A DNA stretch of 64,000 bases from Chloroflexota bacterium (lineage in GTDB: Bacteria > Chloroflexota > Anaerolineae > UBA4142), in assembly GCA_023380675.1 (NCBI GenBank), contig JAMCRS010000173.1, positions 1-64,000 of the forward strand. The letters run 5' to 3'. The notes under the pieces are model-generated. The model was not told where the DNA came from, did no database searches, and saw only the letters and a program-made list of their open reading frames with translations. Positions 25,488 through 34,118 of this stretch are shown one piece after another (position 1 is the first letter of the stretch; each line of letters opens with the position of its first letter). The translations under genes and the position numbers were made by a program.

Positions 25488-26009
25488 CACCACCTCCCAC
25501 TTCGGGAGCCGCAACGCGAATCACGTTGCGAACGGACTGCAGAACGGGCTTGTGGATGCCACTCCCCATCATCCTTTAATCCCTCTCCCCTTTCGGGACG
25601 GGTTTTGTCCCGAAGGGGGAGAGGGTAGGGTGAGGGGGCGATGGGCACGCTAGCGCGGCCGCTAGACTCGGGGTCGAGATGATCCTTATCGCGTTCTTGT
25701 CGAAAAAGCGGCCCCCTTCACAGATGCGGTTCCCCCTCACCCTCCCCTCTCCCCCAAGGCAAAGCCTTGGGGGAGAGGGAAAGAGGGGATTCTCGGGGCC
25801 TTGCAGTCCCCGAGCCCTTGGCCGCCGCCCTCGCGAATGCATGCGAGGCGTCACGCCGAATTCATTCCCTCCCTGAGCGTTCTGAGACGGAGGTATGTTT
25901 TCTCGGTGCGGGAGGTGCTTGGCGCCGAAGGCGCCAAGCACCTCCCACCCACTATTTCTCCCTCTCCCCCGGAACGGGGGAGAGGGAAGGGTGAGGGGGT
26001 ATGAAGCAA
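25488..26009. repeat. Repeat-rich intergenic region with four CTCTCCCC-type hairpins
   Basis: No gene is supported here. It holds a 19-bp stem (25581-25599 / 25607-25625), a 16-bp stem with AAA loop (25745-25760 / 25764-25779), and copy 3 of the two-hairpin element: a perfect 17-bp stem with GGCGCC apex (25910-25926 / 25930-25946) plus an 11-bp CCTCTCCCCCG stem (25961-25985). Outside the hairpins, GGGTGAGGGGG or CCCCTCACCCTCCCC segments extend the units. It lies between the acyl-CoA ligase stop and livH start. Confidence 0.7.
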
Positions 26010-27743
26010 CTACGCCGGTGCTTTGCCGCCGGATTGGCCTGCGGCCTGAGCGGCCTTCGCCTGGTCCTCGGCGACCAACTGCCGCCGCAGAATCTTGCCG
26101 ATCAGCGTCTTGGGCAGCGAGTCGCGGAACTCGACGATCGTGGGGCGTTTGAACGCGGCGAGCCGTTCCTTGCAAAAAGCGATGATGTCCTCGGCGGTCG
26201 CCGTCTCGCCCGGCTTGAGCACGACGTAGGCCTTGACCGTTTCACCGCGATAGGGGTCCGGCACGCCCGCGACGGCGGCTTCCATCACCTTCGGATGCTG
26301 GTAGAGGACTTCTTCCACGTCGCGTGGGTAGATGTTGTAGCCGCCCGCGATGATCATGTCCTTTTTGCGGTCCACGATCCGGAAATACCCATCCTCGTCC
26401 ATCGTCGCAATATCGCCCGTGTACAGCCATCCGTTGCGCAGCGCCAGCCGCGTCTCTTCGGGCTTGTTCCAGTAGCCCTTCATGACCTGTGGCCCCTTGA
26501 CGACCAACTCGCCCGGTTCGCCCGGCGGCAGTTCCTTCTCTCCGGTTTCGAGGTCCATGATCTTGCTGTCCGTGTCCGGAAAGGGCACGCCGACGGTGCC
26601 GATGCGATTGTCGCCAAAGAGTGGATTGTCATGTGTCACGGGGGTCGCTTCGCTCAGCCCGTAACCCTCGACGAGGTGGGCGCCGGTCAGCTCCTGGAAC
26701 TTTTTCTGCACCTCGACGGGCAGCGCCGCCGCTCCGCTGAGGCATGCCTTGAGGGACCCAAGGTTGTACTTACCCAGTTCTGGAAAGTTGAGGCAGGCGG
26801 TGTACATCGTCGGCACGCCCGGAAAGTAGGTCGGTTTGTGGCAGTCAATCGACTTGAGCAGGTGAGGAAGGTTCCGCGGATCGGGAATGAGAATCATCGA
26901 CGTTTGTTGCAGAACGCAATTGTTCATGCACGCCGTCATCGCGTACGAGTGATAGAGGGGCAGCGCAACGATGGACCCCTCGCTCGGTCCTTTTTGCACA
27001 TTCGCCACCCACTCCTTGCACTGTATCGCATTCGCGACAAGGTTGCGCTGGGTAATCTCCGCCGCTTTGGGCACGCCGGTCGTTCCACCCGTGTACAACA
27101 GCACCGCCGTGTCTTCGGGTTTCACCTCAACCTTCGGCGGCGTCGCGGGCGCATTGTTGACCACGTCCAGGAACCAGTGCTCATCCGCGGCGATGGTCAC
27201 GCGGTGCCCTTCTTTCTCTTCGACGAACTGCTCAAAGGCCGCTTTGAGTTTGGGGGGAAAATAGTCCTTGATGTTCGTGACGATGACGTTCTTGAGCTTG
27301 GTGTTCGGCCGCACCATACGCACGTAGGGGTAGAGGCGTGAGAGGCAGATGATGGTTTCCGAGCCGGAATCGTTCAGCTGAAATTCCAGCTCGCGGGGAA
27401 CATACATCGGATTGTTCGGCGCGACAATCGCTCCCAGTTTCAAGATAGCGTAATAAGAGATGACGTACTGGGGGCAGTTAGGCAAATAAATCGCCACGCG
27501 GTCGCCCTTCTTGACGCCCAGCGCGGCGAGGCCGTTCGCCAGCCGGTTGGTCAGGTCGTTCAGCTCCTTGTACGACAGCTTGGCGTCGACCAGTTCGGGA
27601 CCCAGCATCCCCCCGAAGATGGTTGCGGTCGCATCGGGGACCTGGGTCGCCGCCTCTTCGAGAAAGTGCTGCATGGGGACGTTTGGGTAGTCGAGGTGGG
27701 CACGGACGCCCGGTTCATAGTGCTTGAGCCAGCGCTTTTCCAT
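26010..27743 (-). CDS. Long-chain-type fatty acid/carboxylate-CoA ligase
   Basis: A 577-residue ANL-superfamily adenylating enzyme. The P-loop is LLYTGGTTGVPKAAE, A5 is VEGYGLSEATPVTH, A7 is LYTGDIATMDEDGYFRIVDRKKDMI, and the C-terminal catalytic Lys is in LPKTLIGKILRR. It forms acyl-CoA from acid, ATP and CoA. The ATG ending at 27743 is preceded by AGGAGG. It sits upstream of the Liv transporter in the same orientation, so it may activate the imported acid. It is related to the ligase at 45403-47100. Chain-length preference cannot be read from sequence. Confidence 0.92.
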   Translation of the reverse strand: MEKRWLKHYEPGVRAHLDYPNVPMQHFLEEAATQVPDATATIFGGMLGPELVDAKLSYKELNDLTNRLANGLAALGVKKGDRVAIYLPNCPQYVISYYAILKLGAIVAPNNPMYVPRELEFQLNDSGSETIICLSRLYPYVRMVRPNTKLKNVIVTNIKDYFPPKLKAAFEQFVEEKEGHRVTIAADEHWFLDVVNNAPATPPKVEVKPEDTAVLLYTGGTTGVPKAAEITQRNLVANAIQCKEWVANVQKGPSEGSIVALPLYHSYAMTACMNNCVLQQTSMILIPDPRNLPHLLKSIDCHKPTYFPGVPTMYTACLNFPELGKYNLGSLKACLSGAAALPVEVQKKFQELTGAHLVEGYGLSEATPVTHDNPLFGDNRIGTVGVPFPDTDSKIMDLETGEKELPPGEPGELVVKGPQVMKGYWNKPEETRLALRNGWLYTGDIATMDEDGYFRIVDRKKDMIIAGGYNIYPRDVEEVLYQHPKVMEAAVAGVPDPYRGETVKAYVVLKPGETATAEDIIAFCKERLAAFKRPTIVEFRDSLPKTLIGKILRRQLVAEDQAKAAQAAGQSGGKAPA

Positions 27744-28064
27744 GTCTTCTGCCTCCTAGCAGAGAACGCGACGGTGGGTCGCAGTCTATTAACGACTATG
27801 GCTTGTCCCGGCCAACATCATGGACGAAAATGATCAGCGCCGCCTTGCCCAAGCGAAGGCGTGTGGGGGATAGATCTCGTGGATGCTAGCATAAACCAGA
27901 AATGCACCGATGTATATCGATAATTCGGGGGATTTTTCTGACCTCGAGCGCGCCAGGGTGGTTTCTAGCGGGCATCACGGGGGATAGATAGTGTTGACAC
28001 CTTACCCAACAGGGGTACAATACGGATTGTTGGGTAAGGCAGCTCGCTCGGGGAAGGAGGGAGA
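27744..28064. other. Divergent intergenic region between acyl-CoA ligase and LuxR regulator
   Basis: About 320 bases. The right third carries the regulator promoter and inverted repeat. On the ligase side I see only the ribosome-binding site AGGAGG and no convincing -35/-10 pair. Confidence 0.5.
27994..28038 (+). promoter_or_regulatory. Promoter of the LuxR/MalT regulator with operator-like inverted repeat
   Basis: TTGACA (27994-27999) and TACAAT (28016-28021) have a 16-base spacer. A perfect 11-bp inverted repeat, CTTACCCAACA (28001-28011) and TGTTGGGTAAG (28028-28038), places its left arm in the promoter spacer and its right arm at the expected start site. A protein bound to both arms would block RNA polymerase. 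Confidence 0.75.
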
Positions 28065-31000
28065 ATGCCAACGCGCAACCGGCCGATCGTGCGAAACGAT
28101 CTTCTCGCGGCTTGCGACCTGGGCTTGGCCATTTCCGACGAGATTCGTGTGGGCTCGCCGGAATGGTATGCCTGGTTGGCCGATCATCCGGCGTTCACTT
28201 TCGAAGGGAGCACAGGACATTTTAGCGCCCGCCGTGAGACACGGCGAGCGAGCTCCTACTGGTATGCCTATCGTTGGCGCGCGGGCAAACTGTGCAAGGC
28301 CTATCTGGGGAAAACGGCCGAATTAACCCAGGAGCACCTTGAGCAGGTCAGCGCTCGCTTGGCCGGGCAGAATGGCCATCCGGGGTTAGCAGGCGTCACC
28401 GATCCCGTGCAGTGGGTGGATGCGCTGAAACACCCTTTGGTCGCAGCGCCGATCTCCGAACCCGCTCAGGCAGATCTCTCGTTCCTGTCCCTCACCAAAG
28501 TCCGTCCGCCTGCACTCCCTCAAAAGCTCGTCGCCCGGCCGCGTCTCACACAGCGCATCGGCGGTCAGATCACCTTGCTCGTTGCGCCTAGCGGCTTTGG
28601 CAAAAGCACGCTCCTCAACGAATGGCGGCAGACCTGCGGCATGCCGGTCGCGTGGGTCTCTCTGGATGCGGACGATAACCAGCCGTTGCGCTTTTGGTCG
28701 ACGGTGACCGCGGCTTTACAGACGGTATACCTCAGCTTCGGTCAGGACTTGCCCCCTCATCTGCGCGCCCCCTCGTCCGCGGACCTATCGGAAATCGTCA
28801 TCTCTTTGACGAATGCCATCGTCAAAGCCAGCGAAGCGCCCGGGTCTCCGGCCCGGATGTGCCTCATCCTGGACGACTATCAGCACATTCAAAACAAAGA
28901 CATCCATGCTTCCTTGCAGACCTTGCTGGAACATTTACCGCCCGCGCTGCAACTCGTTATCTCCAGTCACAATAGACCGCCTCTGGCCTGGGGGCATTTG
29001 CGCGCCCGCGGGCAGGTGACCGAGCTCGAGACTGGGGACTTGCGCTTTACGCTGGAGGAGGGAATCGGCTTTTTGCAGCAGCACACCGAGGCGCATCCCC
29101 TCGCCTACGGCGATATGCAGACTATCATCAAGCGCACCGAAGGATGGGCCGCCGGACTTGCGCTCGCGTCCCTCGCGCTCAACCAGTCCGGAGACCGACA
29201 GCCGCTCTCTACGGCTTTCACCGGCGCGCACAGTTATCTGCGCGAATACTTTATCGAGAGCATCTTGTATCGCCAACCTCCTTCCGTCCAAGAGTTCTTG
29301 CTCGAGACGGCCATTCTAAAACACCTCACCGGCCCCTTGTGCGATGCCGTGACGGGGCGAACCGACGGCGCCGAGATGCTCGCCTACTTGTGGCAAGAGA
29401 ATTTATTCCTCGTCCGGCTGGAGGAGCCGAATTGGTATCGCTATCACGATTTGTTCGCCGAGACTCTTTATGATCAACTGCAGCGGCAGCTTGCGAGTGG
29501 CATCCCGCGCCTGCACCGGCAGGCCGCCGAATGGTATCGCAAGCATAACGCGCCCGACGACGCGGTGTATCACCTGCTTGCGATCGGAGCGTGGGAAGAG
29601 GCGGCCTCGCTGATCGAGGACATTGTGATGCGTGAACTGGAGCAATCGGGCGACTATTCGCGCCTCATGCATTGGCTGCAGCAGTTGCCGGAAAGGGTCG
29701 TCCAGCAGCACAAGACGCTCCTGCGCGTGTATGTGCGCGTCGCGGCGTTGGACCTTTCGCGCCCGGAAGTGAAACTATTCCTCACGCGCGTCGAGACAAA
29801 CATTACGATAAAGCCGACGGCGGAACAGAGCGCGGAGGAGCAGTCGGTCTTGGCGGAAATCGAGCGAATTCGCCAGCTGTGGTTGACGGGGGAGACGGGC
29901 CTGCCGCCTTCGTCCGGAGGGGATGAACACGCGGACGTGTGGCGCATGCTCGATGGGATCGTGACCTATGCACGCTATGTGAGGCGCGATTTCGTCCGGT
30001 CCGAAGCGCTCGCGCGCGAGCTCTACGAAATGGCCCGCGCCCGGTCGCATCTCTATGTCCTAATGATTGCGAGCGGAAGTCTGGCTCACCACGCGATCCT
30101 GCGCGGCCATCTTCGCCGCGGCGAAAGAATTGCGCGCGAAGCCCTACAGCAGGCGATGGCGGTACGCGGCAAATTGCCCGAATCGGCGAGCGTCCCGCTT
30201 ACCATTCTGAGCCGGGCGTGTTACGAGCGCAACCAGTTGGCGCAGGCGAATGAACTCTTGCTCCGTGCCGCGGAAGTCGATCCGAACCCCACGAGCTCGA
30301 ATATGCCGATCATGGAAGCGATCGAGCGCGCCAGGCTGGAGCTCGCGCAAGGGGATGCGGACGCTGCGCTCGCAACGATCCGAGCCACGCGCGAATTACA
30401 GGCCAAGCACCCTGCCGGCCTTTACCGGGACCGTGATCTGATCGCCTATCAGGCCTGGATCTGCGTGCGGCAGGGCGATTTCGCCGCGGCGGAAAGCTTG
30501 TTAAACGAAGCAGGAGTGAGCGAGCCGCATGGGTTGGCCGCGTTCGTCCGCGCCGAGCTCGTGCTCGAAGAGGAGCATTATGCAGCCGCGGCGGACCTCC
30601 TGAACGACCTGCTTGGCCGTTACCCTCAGAGTCTGTATCTCGAACCGGTCCTGGGGGCACGTGTATTGCTCGCCCACGCCTACTTCGGGCAGCACCAAAT
30701 CAACCAGGCCCGTCGTATATTGGCGGATGCGATCCGCCTGGCCGCCCCCGAGGCATTTATTCGTCCGTTCCTGGATCACGGCCGTCTGAGCGAGTCGCTC
30801 CTCACCCTCGTGCTGCAGACCTCGAACCTTACCCCGGAGGCCCAGTCCTTTATCAAACAGATCTTGCACCGCTTGGGAAATGCTGGGCCCGGCCAGCGGC
30901 CGCAGCCTAAACCGGAGCTCGCCGAACTATCCGCGGCTGCGTCCATCACCGTGCGCGAGCAGCAAGTCCTGCGGCTCGTGACGAATGGATTGTCCAATCG

Positions 31001-31130
31001 GGAGATTGCGGCCCAGCTCTCCTTCGCCGAGAGCACCGTCAAGACGCATTTGAAAAACATCTATCGCAAGCTCGGGGTGAACAGCCGCACCCGCGCGGTC
31101 GCCCAGGCGCACGCGCTGGAATTGGCGTAG
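28065..31130 (+). CDS. MalT-like LuxR-family STAND transcriptional regulator
   Basis: A 1021-residue regulator. Residues 1-105 are an extra N-terminal module (WYAWLADHPAFTF, SYWYAYRWRAGKLCKAYLGK) seen in related Chloroflexota regulators. A STAND NTPase follows, opening with LTKVRPPALPQKLVARPRL, with Walker A APSGFGKST (about residues 174-183) and Walker B region CLILDDYQHI. A helical/TPR sensor fills residues of about 480-950. The C-terminal LuxR helix-turn-helix (about 960-1015) contains SITVREQQVLRL and STVKTHLKNIYRKLGV. MalT-type proteins bind a ligand and ATP, oligomerise and activate promoters. It is divergent from the ligase/transporter/acyl-CoA cluster and may control it (inference). 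The ATG at 28065 follows GGAAGGAGGGAGA. Confidence 0.92.
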   Translation: MPTRNRPIVRNDLLAACDLGLAISDEIRVGSPEWYAWLADHPAFTFEGSTGHFSARRETRRASSYWYAYRWRAGKLCKAYLGKTAELTQEHLEQVSARLAGQNGHPGLAGVTDPVQWVDALKHPLVAAPISEPAQADLSFLSLTKVRPPALPQKLVARPRLTQRIGGQITLLVAPSGFGKSTLLNEWRQTCGMPVAWVSLDADDNQPLRFWSTVTAALQTVYLSFGQDLPPHLRAPSSADLSEIVISLTNAIVKASEAPGSPARMCLILDDYQHIQNKDIHASLQTLLEHLPPALQLVISSHNRPPLAWGHLRARGQVTELETGDLRFTLEEGIGFLQQHTEAHPLAYGDMQTIIKRTEGWAAGLALASLALNQSGDRQPLSTAFTGAHSYLREYFIESILYRQPPSVQEFLLETAILKHLTGPLCDAVTGRTDGAEMLAYLWQENLFLVRLEEPNWYRYHDLFAETLYDQLQRQLASGIPRLHRQAAEWYRKHNAPDDAVYHLLAIGAWEEAASLIEDIVMRELEQSGDYSRLMHWLQQLPERVVQQHKTLLRVYVRVAALDLSRPEVKLFLTRVETNITIKPTAEQSAEEQSVLAEIERIRQLWLTGETGLPPSSGGDEHADVWRMLDGIVTYARYVRRDFVRSEALARELYEMARARSHLYVLMIASGSLAHHAILRGHLRRGERIAREALQQAMAVRGKLPESASVPLTILSRACYERNQLAQANELLLRAAEVDPNPTSSNMPIMEAIERARLELAQGDADAALATIRATRELQAKHPAGLYRDRDLIAYQAWICVRQGDFAAAESLLNEAGVSEPHGLAAFVRAELVLEEEHYAAAADLLNDLLGRYPQSLYLEPVLGARVLLAHAYFGQHQINQARRILADAIRLAAPEAFIRPFLDHGRLSESLLTLVLQTSNLTPEAQSFIKQILHRLGNAGPGQRPQPKPELAELSAAASITVREQQVLRLVTNGLSNREIAAQLSFAESTVKTHLKNIYRKLGVNSRTRAVAQAHALELA

Positions 31131-31187
31131 GGGCGGGGGGAATGAGGGGAATAGAGAGAGCACGGAGGGTAACATCAAAGAAGATAG

Positions 31188-31220
31188 AAACCCCGCAGGG
31201 TAGATGCCTTGCGGGGTTTT
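31188..31220 (+). terminator. Intrinsic terminator of the LuxR/MalT regulator
   Basis: AAACCCCGCA and TGCGGGGTTT form a GC-rich stem, ending TTTT, 58 bases after the stop codon. The A-rich upstream side makes it possibly bidirectional, which would also stop readthrough from the tRNA-Lys gene. Confidence 0.85.
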
Positions 31221-31272
31221 AGAATCAACCGATTGCCCGTGTACGGACACTCTGCTGATATCAATTCTCATT

Positions 31273-31348
<76 letters not shown>

Positions 31349-31376
31349 GAACAAGGGCCAAACGGCTTCGGCCCCT

Positions 31377-31404
31377 ATTATACTCACTTCTCCTCGCGCG
31401 TCAA
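31377..31404 (-). promoter_or_regulatory. Promoter of tRNA-Lys
   Basis: Minus-strand TTGACG (31399-31404) and TATAAT (31377-31382) are 16 bases apart, about 28 bases before the mature tRNA 5' end. Confidence 0.7.
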
Positions 31405-31434
31405 TCTGCTATCGGCAAAAATCTCTCACGCTGT

Positions 31435-31463
31435 TTGCGATTCGGTTCCAGTTGTGCTATACT
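31435..31463 (+). promoter_or_regulatory. Promoter of tRNA-Arg
   Basis: TTGCGA (31435-31440) and TATACT (31458-31463) are separated by 17 bases. Transcription would start about two bases before the mature tRNA end. Confidence 0.65.
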
Positions 31464-31471
31464 TTTTTTAC

Positions 31472-31545
31472 GCCCCTGTAGCTCAAATGGACAGAGCGAG
31501 GCACTCCTAACGCCGCGGTTGTGGGTTCAAGTCCCGCCAGGGGCA
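31472..31545 (+). tRNA. tRNA-Arg (anticodon CCT)
   Basis: A 74-base tRNA with acceptor arms GCCCCTG / CAGGGGC, D-arm GCTC/GAGC, anticodon loop CTCCTAA (CCT, reading AGG) and T-arm GTGGG/CCCGC around TTCAAGT. CCA is not encoded. The anticodon stem AGGCA/CGCCG has only three Watson-Crick pairs, with A-C and A-G at its two ends, which is unusual. Confidence 0.88.
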
Positions 31546-31551
31546 CAAGTC

Positions 31552-31672
31552 AATGAGCCAACCCTGCAAGTCCCGCGGGGTCTGCGGGATTGGCCAATTT
31601 GCCAATGAGCCAACATGGTTTCTAAATCGAAAATTCCTAATTCTAAACTCTAAATTCTAAACTCTAAATTCC
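31552..31672. repeat. GCCAATGAGCCAA and TAAATTC low-complexity repeats
   Basis: The left part has GTCAATGAGCCAAC, GGCCAATTTGCC and AATGAGCCAAC units similar to those at about 8269-8303. The right part (31619-31672) has CTAAACTCTAAATTCTAAA units, whose end supplies the TAG stop of the DNA ligase gene on the minus strand. Confidence 0.5.
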
Positions 31673-33418
31673 ACCCCGCCCTTCCCCTTCTCCAACGGGT
31701 TTCACCCCCTGCTTCTTGTACATCTGGAGAATTTCCTCGATCGTCGTCGCGTCTTCGGGCTTTTTGTCCGTTCGGATAAAGCCGACTACCCGCGGAAACC
31801 GGAGCGCATAGCCGGGCGCGTCTCCCACCTTGCCCGCCGTGTGGATCGGCGACCGGGTGATTTCGTCCGCTTGCATCTCGATCACGTACTTGGGTTCGAC
31901 CCAGATGTCCGGAAGCATGACGGCGTCGACGCGGGCCGGCTTGTGGTCCACCGCCACCGCGTCGAGCAGCTCGCGCATGCGCGGCCATTCCTCGTCCGAA
32001 AAGCCGGTCCCGATCTTGGCGACCGTCGTAAACATGTCGCGCGCCTTGTCATATACGGCCACGAGGAGCGCGCCGATCCCAAAGCGAGCCCGCATCCCTC
32101 TCCCGCGCAAGTAACCGACGATCACCCCGTCCACGGTATCCGACAGATGCCCCTGATACGATCGCTTTAGTTTGATCCAGTTATAGTTCCGCGCGCCCGC
32201 CTGATACTTGCTGTCGGGCCGCTTGGCCATGATCCCTTCCAGTCCGCCGGTGACTGCGTCCAAAAAATACTTTTCGATCTCTTTCGCATCTTGGGTCACA
32301 ATATGATCGGCGACCTGGAGCCTTTCGTCCGGCGCAATGATCCGGGCGAGCGTGTCGTGGCGCGTGGTGTAGGGTTGGCCGGTGAAATCCTGGCCTTCCA
32401 CGTAGAGCAGATCAAAGGCCATGAGGCGGAGCGGGAACTTGACGCTCATCTCTTCCATATTGTATTTGCGCTTGCGCTGCATCGTCACCTGGAACGGGTG
32501 AAACTCTGCCGTCTCCGGGTCATACGAGAGCGCTTCGCCTTCGAGAATCGCCGTCTCGGCCTGGACCTGTCGGCAGACCCCCTGCACAATGTCAGGGAAC
32601 ATGGCCGTAGTTTCTTCCAGGTTGCGGGAAAAGATGTGCACCTCCTGCCCGCGCTTGTGGACCTGGCACCGAAAGCCGTCGAATTTCTTCTCCACCGCGC
32701 ATTTCCCCATCCGCGTGACGATCTCCTCCGCGCTCTTGGCCCGCTCCGCGAGCGCCATGCGAACCGGCTTGCCCACCTCCACCTGTACTTGAGCGAGCGC
32801 CTCGGCGCCGCCGGTCTTGAAAATGCTCGCCACCTCGCCCAGGTCGGAGCAGACGTTGTAGGCGCGTTCGATCTGAGGGCGCAGGCTCTTGTCCCCGGTC
32901 TTGGACCAGGACAGCCCTTCCATCACGGTCGGATCGCCGATGCCGAGGCGCAACCGGCCGAGCGGAATGCGCAGGACGTAGCGGGCTTCGCGTCCCGAGA
33001 GATTCTTGAGCAAATCGGAGAGAAGGCGAGTCTTTTGCGCCACGGTCCCTTCGCCGCTCGTCGTCGCGATCGCCTTGAGACGGTCATAGACCTGGACCAC
33101 GGTCAGCTTGTTTCCCTCGCCCTTCAACAGTTCCTCGGCGATGGTGCCGTAATCGCCGCGTTCCTTATAGAGCTTGCGAATCTCGGCGCGCTCCTTGCCC
33201 GTCGCCAAAGCGAGTGATTCCGCCGCGAGCGCTTCGCCGATCCCGAACTCGATCGGCTCATAGGCTGGCCCAAGCCGCTCCTGAGTGAGATAAATGATCG
33301 GAGCGACATCGGCCCCGCCCGCCTCCCGAAACAGCTTGGCCAGAATCGCCGTCATCTCCAGGCGTTTCGTCGTGGCTTCGAGCTCGGCTAAATAATCCAC
33401 CAGCTCTGAAAAGCGCAT
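31664..33418 (-). CDS. ATP-dependent DNA ligase (archaeal/eukaryal type)
   Basis: About 584 residues with three domains: an N-terminal DNA-binding domain (to about 200), an adenylation domain with the nucleophilic Lys in VEKKFDGFR (about residue 245), and the C-terminal OB fold (from about 440). Motif III is ILEGEALSYD and motif V GLEGIMAKRPDS/KLKRSY. It seals nicks using ATP rather than NAD. I prefer the ATG ending at 33418 because GGAGGCAAC precedes it. The frame continues 53 residues upstream as a Lys/Arg-rich tail that could be a real extension. Bacteria normally also have NAD-dependent LigA, not seen here. Transfer from archaea in the lineage is plausible. Confidence 0.9.
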   Translation of the reverse strand: MRFSELVDYLAELEATTKRLEMTAILAKLFREAGGADVAPIIYLTQERLGPAYEPIEFGIGEALAAESLALATGKERAEIRKLYKERGDYGTIAEELLKGEGNKLTVVQVYDRLKAIATTSGEGTVAQKTRLLSDLLKNLSGREARYVLRIPLGRLRLGIGDPTVMEGLSWSKTGDKSLRPQIERAYNVCSDLGEVASIFKTGGAEALAQVQVEVGKPVRMALAERAKSAEEIVTRMGKCAVEKKFDGFRCQVHKRGQEVHIFSRNLEETTAMFPDIVQGVCRQVQAETAILEGEALSYDPETAEFHPFQVTMQRKRKYNMEEMSVKFPLRLMAFDLLYVEGQDFTGQPYTTRHDTLARIIAPDERLQVADHIVTQDAKEIEKYFLDAVTGGLEGIMAKRPDSKYQAGARNYNWIKLKRSYQGHLSDTVDGVIVGYLRGRGMRARFGIGALLVAVYDKARDMFTTVAKIGTGFSDEEWPRMRELLDAVAVDHKPARVDAVMLPDIWVEPKYVIEMQADEITRSPIHTAGKVGDAPGYALRFPRVVGFIRTDKKPEDATTIEEILQMYKKQGVKPVGEGEGRGGI

Positions 33419-33616
33419 GTTGCCTCCGGAGGTGGAGCGTTTTTTGATCGTCGCTTTCGGCCCAGCCACTCGGCCATTACGCGGTTGGGACGGCCGGGTC
33501 GCCTTCTTGGCTTGTACCTTGACGCGTTTGTTCGCCAGTCTCTTTATGGTTTTCACGTCATGACCTTTATGTACCATTTCTCCAGTTCAGAAAGGAGCGC
33601 ATCCTTCCTCTCATCC

Positions 33617-33645
33617 ATGACAATCGCTATGCCATTTCCTATACT
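33617..33645 (+). promoter_or_regulatory. Promoter of the DUF433 gene
   Basis: ATGACA (33617-33622) and TATACT (33640-33645) are spaced by 17 bases. The gene starts at 33676. Confidence 0.5.
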
Positions 33646-33675
33646 GTAATCGGTAAGTCGTACAGGGGCAAAGGT

Positions 33676-33918
33676 ATGGACGAAAAACTTGATCGGCGAA
33701 TCGTCATTGATCCTCAAGTAATGGTGGGCAAGCCGGTGATTCGAGGCACCCGAATTCCAGTCGAGCTCATTGTGCGAATGCTCGCTCAGGGCATCCCGGA
33801 GAGTGAAATTCTACGCGACTATCCCCGACTGCAATTGGAGGATATTCGCGCTGCCCTGAGCTACGCCGCGCAAGCCCTGTCGGATGAAGATATTCTTCCA
33901 CTCATCCCGACGGTATAG
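33676..33918 (+). CDS. DUF433 domain protein (VapB45-like antitoxin)
   Basis: An 80-residue protein with the DUF433 core VMVGKPVIRGTRIPVELIVRMLAQGIPESEILRDYP (shown by its GKPVIRGTRIPV and SEILRDYP motifs), a winged-helix-like DNA-binding fold. Such proteins usually act as antitoxins next to a DUF5615 PIN-like RNase. No toxin gene lies downstream: the next 200 bases hold only a CTCTCCCC-type repeat. It is either an orphan antitoxin or a stand-alone regulator. The ATG has a weak upstream GGGGCAAAGG. Confidence 0.85.
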   Translation: MDEKLDRRIVIDPQVMVGKPVIRGTRIPVELIVRMLAQGIPESEILRDYPRLQLEDIRAALSYAAQALSDEDILPLIPTV

Positions 33919-33955
33919 GCTGGTACCTGTCGGAAGAGTGGTCTTCGCACACCCA

Positions 33956-34035
33956 GACCCCCTCACCCTACCGTCTCCCCCATCAAAAACCGATGAGGGA
34001 GAGGGGTTTTGCACCTGATGGGGGAGGGAGCAGCA
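33956..34035. repeat. CTCTCCCC-type hairpin repeat after DUF433
   Basis: CCCTCACCCTACCGTCTCCCCCATC pairs imperfectly with GATGAGGGAGAGGGG (broken by AAAAACC), with a further GATGGGGGAGGGAG copy. It is a degenerate member of the family at 25488-26009. Confidence 0.5.
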
Positions 34036-34118
34036 AGACGCTTTTCGACGAACTAAATCCGTCTCCTGGCTTCTGCCCACTGCCTTCTGCCTTCTGCCCC
34101 GCTCTTCTGCCCCTATGC

